Source: Corynebacterium urogenitale (GTDB lineage Bacteria > Actinomycetota > Actinomycetes > Mycobacteriales > Mycobacteriaceae). From it: 64,000 bases of DNA. The stretch is taken from positions 2,046,001 through 2,110,000 of the forward strand of contig NZ_CP045032.1 in assembly GCF_009026825.1 (NCBI RefSeq), read 5' to 3'. The notes under the pieces are model-generated. The model had not been told where the DNA came from, did no database searches, and saw only the letters and a list, made by a program, of their open reading frames with translations. Positions 61,536-64,000 of this stretch are shown piece after piece; position 1 is the stretch's first letter, and each line of letters starts with the position of its first letter. The position numbers were made by a program, and so were the translations under genes.

Positions 61536-62627
61536 GTGAGCAACCCGAACAACGAGACATCCGCCTACAACTTCCCGCCGCAGGGGCAGAACCCCAACAA
61601 CGCGCGGCAGGGGTGGCAGCTGCCATCCAACGGATGGAACCAGCAAACCCACGGTCAGCCCCGCTCGAGCCAGCCCGGCAACGGCTGGGGTCAGCCACCG
61701 CAGCAGCCACAGAAGAAGCGCAAGAACAGGGCGGGCATCATCGTCCTCCTCATCCTGCTCATCGTGGCTTTACTAGCCGTCGCCGCGGAATTCGGCGTAC
61801 GCGCATACTTGAAGAACCAAATGGTCACCACCATCAAGGAACAGGCCGCAGCCAATGACGTGTCGATCGAGCAGGACCCCGAAGTGAGCTTTGGTACTTC
61901 TCCGGTGTTGCTGGGACTGCTGACTTCCACAATCGGCCAGCTGGATATGACCGTGCCGTCTTCTCTGGATGTGTCCTATCCCGATGGTGATAAGTCCAAT
62001 CCAGAGGTCAAGGGCAACCCTGAGATCATCGTCCACGGTCGCGATCTAAAAATCGACCGAAATAACACGGAGAACATGACCGTCGGCGATCTCACGGTAA
62101 ATGTCACCATGCCGAGCGAACTGATCCTCGCGGAAGCGGCCAAGGCCGCAGAGCAGAACGCAGGGGATGCCTCCAACCCACTGCAGGGCGCACTGACGGT
62201 GACTGATGTGACACCGAATACGGAAGAACAGGTGCTGGAGTTCGAGATCGCCGACGGCCTGATGGGGGTCAAGATGAAGCCGATCATCGACGACGGCAAC
62301 ATGACCTTCGAGGTTGAGGGCGCCCAGCTATTCGGCTTCAACTTGCCGGAAGCGTTCGTCAATACCATTCGCGACCAGCTAAGCACCCAGGCCCAGTCCA
62401 TTGGCGGGAACTTGCGCTTCAAGGAGGTCGAGGTGACCGCGGATGGTGTGAAGATGGAGCTCAACGGCCAGGAAGTCAATTTGCAGGAGTTATCCGACAG
62501 CATTGATAGCCAGAGCACAATGGACTCCAATGGCCAAAACGGCGGGGGCAGCGGAGGCGGTGGCGCCTCCCTGACACCGAATCCGCAGGAGGAGCCACTG
62601 GGCTCCTCCGAGGCGCTGGCAGCCTAG
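61536..62627 (+). CDS. DUF2993 (LmeA-like) membrane-anchored protein
   Basis: A 363-residue protein: an Asn/Gln/Pro-rich N-terminus of about 60 residues, a basic KKRKNR, one membrane helix (IIVLLILLIVALLAVAAEFG) and an extracytoplasmic DUF2993 domain. LmeA, a family member in mycobacteria, takes part in lipomannan elongation, so a cell-envelope lipid role is likely but unproven. A Gly-rich linker and an acidic tail follow. GTG 61536 is chosen for position only. No clear ribosome binding site was seen. Confidence 0.8.
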   Translation: MSNPNNETSAYNFPPQGQNPNNARQGWQLPSNGWNQQTHGQPRSSQPGNGWGQPPQQPQKKRKNRAGIIVLLILLIVALLAVAAEFGVRAYLKNQMVTTIKEQAAANDVSIEQDPEVSFGTSPVLLGLLTSTIGQLDMTVPSSLDVSYPDGDKSNPEVKGNPEIIVHGRDLKIDRNNTENMTVGDLTVNVTMPSELILAEAAKAAEQNAGDASNPLQGALTVTDVTPNTEEQVLEFEIADGLMGVKMKPIIDDGNMTFEVEGAQLFGFNLPEAFVNTIRDQLSTQAQSIGGNLRFKEVEVTADGVKMELNGQEVNLQELSDSIDSQSTMDSNGQNGGGSGGGGASLTPNPQEEPLGSSEALAA

Positions 62628-62659
62628 GCCAGAACGAGACCACCAGAACTAGGCCAAGA

Positions 62660-63370
62660 CTAGGCCAGAATCGCGGCCGCGGCGGAGACGCCTAGGCGCG
62701 TGGCACCGGCCTCGATCATCGCCATGGCAGCATCCCAGTCACGGATGCCACCGGAAGCCTTCACGCCGATCAGCCCCGCAGCACGGCGCTCCTGCTCCCC
62801 CATCTCAAAGGGCGCGAGTTTGTTCGCCTTGCGCAGTTCATCGGCCATGATGCTGACAGCCTCCACAGTTGCACCACCCGCCGGGTGGAAGCCCGTGGAG
62901 GTCTTTACATAGTCCGCCCCCACGGCGATGCACACGCGCACCGCCGTACGTAGTGACTCCTCGCTGAGTGTGGCGGATTCCAAAATCACCTTGAGCGTCA
63001 CCGGTTGTGGCACAGCCTCACGCACGGTCATCAGCTCGCTCATCAGGGCATTCTCATCGCCGGCAATGGCCGCGGCCACATCGACGACCACGTCCACCTC
63101 GGCCGCGCCCTGCTCCACGGCGAATCGGGCCTCCGTGGCTTTGATGAGTGCGGCGTGCTTACCGCTCGGGAATCCCGCGACGGTCGCGATCAGTGGATCG
63201 GACTCCCCATCAACATCGGTCAACGGAAGCATGGAAGGGGAGACACATACGGCACCGCAGCCCAGCTCACGTGCCTCGGCGATGAGGCGCGCAACATCCT
63301 CGCGCGTGGCTTCCGGCTTGAGGATCGTCGAATCGATGACTGCTGCTACTTGCTGCTTTGTCAGTTCCAT
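62660..63370 (-). CDS. deoC: Deoxyribose-phosphate aldolase DeoC
   Basis: DeoC splits 2-deoxyribose-5-phosphate into glyceraldehyde-3-phosphate and acetaldehyde. It has 236 residues. [31 protein letters not shown] and [16 protein letters not shown] (Schiff-base Lys) are the family motifs, with [12 protein letters not shown] at the phosphate site. The start is ATG 63370 or a GTG at 63382. It lies eight bases after the DUF2516 gene (or overlaps it by four with the longer start), so cotranscription is likely. Confidence 0.93.
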   Translation of the reverse strand: MELTKQQVAAVIDSTILKPEATREDVARLIAEARELGCGAVCVSPSMLPLTDVDGESDPLIATVAGFPSGKHAALIKATEARFAVEQGAAEVDVVVDVAAAIAGDENALMSELMTVREAVPQPVTLKVILESATLSEESLRTAVRVCIAVGADYVKTSTGFHPAGGATVEAVSIMADELRKANKLAPFEMGEQERRAAGLIGVKASGGIRDWDAAMAMIEAGATRLGVSAAAAILA

Positions 63371-63378
63371 GGGGCGAA

Positions 63379-63702
63379 TCACCAGCTTCCCGAAGCGTTA
63401 TCGAGCACGTCCTTGATGGACGGGCGCACATCCTGCCAGTAGATGCCGACGATCACGGCGCCGATGACCCACAGGATCAGCAAGTTCGGGGTGATGGCGC
63501 TGAGCAAACCAGCCACGGCAGCACCTGCGCACAGCAGGATCCAGTTCTGCTTCTGTCGGTCGATCACCATGAACGCGTCTGGGCGCGTCGTACTAGCTGT
63601 GATCGCGCCAAAGGCACCCAGGCCTGCCACACACAGGGCCAGGACCACATTGAGCCAGTAATAAAACATTCCGATCACCGCGAAAACAGTCATGGGGCTC
63701 AT
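63379..63702 (-). CDS. DUF2516 small membrane protein
   Basis: A 107-residue protein with three hydrophobic segments and the central [20 protein letters not shown], matching DUF2516 proteins found beside deoC in actinobacteria. The function is unknown. Its ATG overlaps the stop of the DUF445 gene by four bases. Confidence 0.85.
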   Translation of the reverse strand: MSPMTVFAVIGMFYYWLNVVLALCVAGLGAFGAITASTTRPDAFMVIDRQKQNWILLCAGAAVAGLLSAITPNLLILWVIGAVIVGIYWQDVRPSIKDVLDNASGSW

Positions 63703-64000
63703 GCTACCGCGAAGACCAACTCGGTCAGCGTATAGATCGCCAGCCCGGCGAGTGCGCCGACAATCGTGCCGTTGACGCGGATGAACTGCAGATCCTTACC
63801 CACCATCAACTCGATCCGGTCGGAGGCCTCCTGTGCGTCCCAGCGCTCCACTGTCTCGCCAATAATGCTGGTGACCTCCCCCGCGTAATTGTCCGCCAGG
63901 TAGGTCGCTGCACCGACCACGCGCTGCTCCAGCCGCTCCCGCAATTCTGGCTCTTCCTGCACGCGGCGACCGAACTCACGCACCCACTGAGTTATGCGGC
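63699..64000 (-). CDS. DUF445 family protein (start outside window)
   Basis: The C-terminal 99 or so codons of a DUF445 protein. The frame stays open to base 64000, so the gene continues beyond the window. VGKDLQFIRVNGTIVGALAGLAIYTL is the family C-terminus, of which LQFIRVNGTIVG is the core, ending in a membrane helix. ERWDAQEASDRIE precedes it. The function is unknown. These are membrane-associated coiled-coil proteins. It is coupled to the DUF2516 gene. Confidence 0.85.
   Translation of the reverse strand, partial: RITQWVREFGRRVQEEPELRERLEQRVVGAATYLADNYAGEVTSIIGETVERWDAQEASDRIELMVGKDLQFIRVNGTIVGALAGLAIYTLTELVFAVA

Overview
The window is about 60% G+C, chromosomal, and almost certainly from a Corynebacterium or a very close actinobacterium. 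The evidence is: menaquinone genes, a mycothiol glycosyltransferase (MshA), SenX3-RegX3, the 33-residue ribosomal protein bS22 next to a BldC-like protein, DtxR-type iron boxes, many apparently leaderless promoters, and a gene order that mirrors the Mycobacterium tuberculosis Rv0476-Rv0548 region. No rRNA, tRNA, CRISPR array, prophage or complete insertion sequence was seen.

Layout, left to right. 1-4173: menaquinone genes menB (cut by the window edge), menE and menA, with an unknown 140-residue protein. 4228-7578: a YtrA-type GntR regulator and a DUF1648-type membrane protein inside a repeat-rich stretch, then two small membrane proteins. 7621-17310: dTDP-rhamnose genes rmlA, rmlC and rmlB, split by an iron-siderophore ABC transporter with DtxR boxes and an MHS-family symporter. 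17359-20265: an XRE regulator with a membrane partner, then an operon of three related four-helix membrane proteins plus a winged-helix regulator. 20553-27279: system II cytochrome c maturation (ccsB, resB, ccdA, resA), a histidine phosphatase and hemL. 27459-34772: a P-type ATPase relative that has lost its catalytic motifs, two membrane proteins, a secreted trypsin-like protease, and a DUF559-type protein flanked by clusters of a short motif. 34920-40906: hemB, hemD, hemC, hemA and a glutaredoxin-like protein. 41071-51017: HAD phosphatase, bS22, BldC-like, proC, an Rv0497-like protein, ppx, a cysteine-rich Rv0495c-like protein, regX3-senX3 and gpmA. 51172-64000: SulP and NCS1 transporters, YbjN, mshA, an acyl-CoA ligase, murB, DUF2505, a methyltransferase, DUF2993, deoC, DUF2516 and the end of a DUF445 gene.

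Functionally the core serves respiration and redox biology: menaquinone, heme, cytochrome c maturation and mycothiol. Cell-wall precursors (rhamnose, MurB) and phosphate sensing or polyphosphate turnover (SenX3-RegX3, Ppx) are also present. Accessory insertions into this conserved backbone carry nearly all of the unusual material.

The signals most worth a second look are: a 10-mer, GGTGGCGTCG, seen 12 times against about 0.3 expected; a catalytically dead P-type ATPase in the heme region; six copies of GGCGAAATT flanking one DUF559 gene, with two DnaA boxes alongside; a 59-bp element with terminal inverted repeats on both sides of gntR; and two long hairpins with different arms but the same 15-base loop core. 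All motif counts were made by eye.
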